Of a stretch of 5,602 nt of DNA, positions 4,826 to 5,602 are shown one piece after another. Origin of the DNA: an uncultured Capnocytophaga sp. (GTDB taxonomy: Bacteria; Bacteroidota; Bacteroidia; Flavobacteriales; Flavobacteriaceae). The DNA lies in the NCBI RefSeq assembly GCF_938029845.1, contig NZ_CALHGG010000057.1, positions 1-5,602 on the forward strand, written 5' to 3'. The notes beneath the pieces are model-generated. The model had not been told where the DNA came from and searched no databases. It worked only from the letters and a program-made list of their open reading frames with translations. Numbering within the stretch: position 1 is the first letter of the stretch; each line of letters begins with the position of its first letter. A program made the translations under genes and the position numbers.

Positions 4826-5602
4826 TCATTTGTTTTGAATTGTTAGCCCTGCTGCTTTGGCTTTTTGGATAGGTGTAGAGGGGTAATAAGGGAAGGAGTC
4901 AAGGGGAATAGGTGAAAGCATTTGATAGTCTTTTGCTAAAGATTTTTTGATGTCAAAATACCAAATAAGAAACTCATCTGGATAACTGTTATAACCTACA
5001 AGTACAAAGCGATCATTGTCAATCCAAAAGACATCTTGTGCAGCAGAACTTATTCCTAAATAGAGGATTTGGATGAGGAGCTTCTTCTTCTTATCAACAA
5101 AGACTACAGGCTGTTCTACATCTCGTAACAGCTCAAACTTCTCATTGTCAAACGAGCAGTCATATCCATAATTGATATAACGGGTTTTGTTGGGAGCATA
5201 GAAAAAACAATAGTAATTGTAATCCTTATTATTTTCCCAATGAGAACAAATATTGTATTCTCCTATGTAGAGTACTGTTTCCTTGTCGGGTTTTCTATCT
5301 AAGGGCATCTCATGACTGTCTATCATTCGTGCCTGACGGAGGTCAAGGTGATAGAAGTCTAACCATTGTTTGATAAAGGGCTGTAAAAGAGCTATATCTT
5401 GCTCATCGATTAAGGGGTTCTCATAAAAATCTTGTAAATGCTCTGCCTCTCGCTTCTTCCAAAGAGCCTCCGAGTATTGCTCTCTCCAATACTCACTATC
5501 CCCCAGCCTGCTAAAAAGAGTAGGCTCCTCATTGACAGGCACCTCTTTTGCAGGCCTACAACTGCTCAAAAGCACAAGCAGTAATAGTATGAAGGACAAT
5601 AG
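4826..5602 (-). CDS. Lipoprotein of unknown function, 5' end outside the window
   Basis: The frame stays open to the right edge. The only in-window start candidate is TTG at 5599, but the codon before it also reads through and there is no positively charged N-terminus, so the true start is probably a few codons beyond the window. At least 257 residues are visible. The hydrophobic run SFILLLLVLLSSC ends in a lipobox (LSSC), placing the lipidated cysteine at 5558-5560; RPAKEVPVNEE follows. Residues about 30-90 (counted from the TTG) look helical and charged. Residues about 105-235 look beta-rich with many aromatics, including DVFWIDNDRFVLVG and FLIWYFDIKKS, reminiscent of a propeller blade but not assignable to a named family. 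Three cysteines cluster at ICSHW, YYCFF and DCSF. The TGA stop lies within AATGACT, the same 7-base motif seen at other gene ends. It shows no clear similarity to the lipoprotein at 2487-3344. No terminator is obvious after it. Confidence 0.75.
   Translation of the reverse strand, partial: LLSFILLLLVLLSSCRPAKEVPVNEEPTLFSRLGDSEYWREQYSEALWKKREAEHLQDFYENPLIDEQDIALLQPFIKQWLDFYHLDLRQARMIDSHEMPLDRKPDKETVLYIGEYNICSHWENNKDYNYYCFFYAPNKTRYINYGYDCSFDNEKFELLRDVEQPVVFVDKKKKLLIQILYLGISSAAQDVFWIDNDRFVLVGYNSYPDEFLIWYFDIKKSLAKDYQMLSPIPLDSFPYYPSTPIQKAKAAGLTIQNK

Overview
The window looks like a chromosomal segment of a low-GC member of the Bacteroidota, most likely class Flavobacteriia. The signs are promoter elements of the TTG / TAnnTTTG type, A/T-rich leaders without Shine-Dalgarno boxes, signal peptides ending in Y-A-Q, short lipoprotein signals ending in VGC or SSC, and a GC content that looks below 40 %. 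The overall style, including the ARTGANN heptad intergenic repeats, reminds me of Capnocytophaga, but that genus call is an impression and not proven by the sequence.

Layout from left to right. An intrinsic terminator-like hairpin (20-55) closes something upstream. A forward gene (91-1002) encodes a PD-(D/E)XK nuclease-like protein with a C-terminal DUF5655 domain. It converges on a reverse brnQ gene (1067-2371), a LIV-II type branched-chain amino acid carrier, and a bidirectional terminator lies between them. brnQ and the next forward gene (2487-3344, a lipoprotein of unknown function) start divergently from a compact, strikingly symmetrical promoter region (2401-2460). The lipoprotein gene is followed after 40 bases by a secreted protein of about 13 MORN-type repeats (3385-4557), probably in the same operon. 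A 268-base region without an obvious large gene follows. It holds a good minus-strand promoter match and a tiny minus-strand frame with a signal-peptide-like start, possibly a small secreted peptide or the decayed remains of a gene. A second reverse lipoprotein gene (4826 to the right edge) is cut off at its 5' end.

The genes do not form one recognisable pathway. BrnQ is a housekeeping importer, and the two lipoproteins and the MORN protein are envelope proteins of unknown task. The nuclease-like protein is an accessory gene that could act in DNA or RNA processing or defence. I do not see a complete new system. The most notable non-gene signals are a dispersed 7-base repeat (consensus ARTGANN) in which four of the five large genes end, the mirrored divergent promoter, and the small hidden frame with its own promoter. 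There are no tRNA, rRNA, CRISPR or insertion-sequence features.
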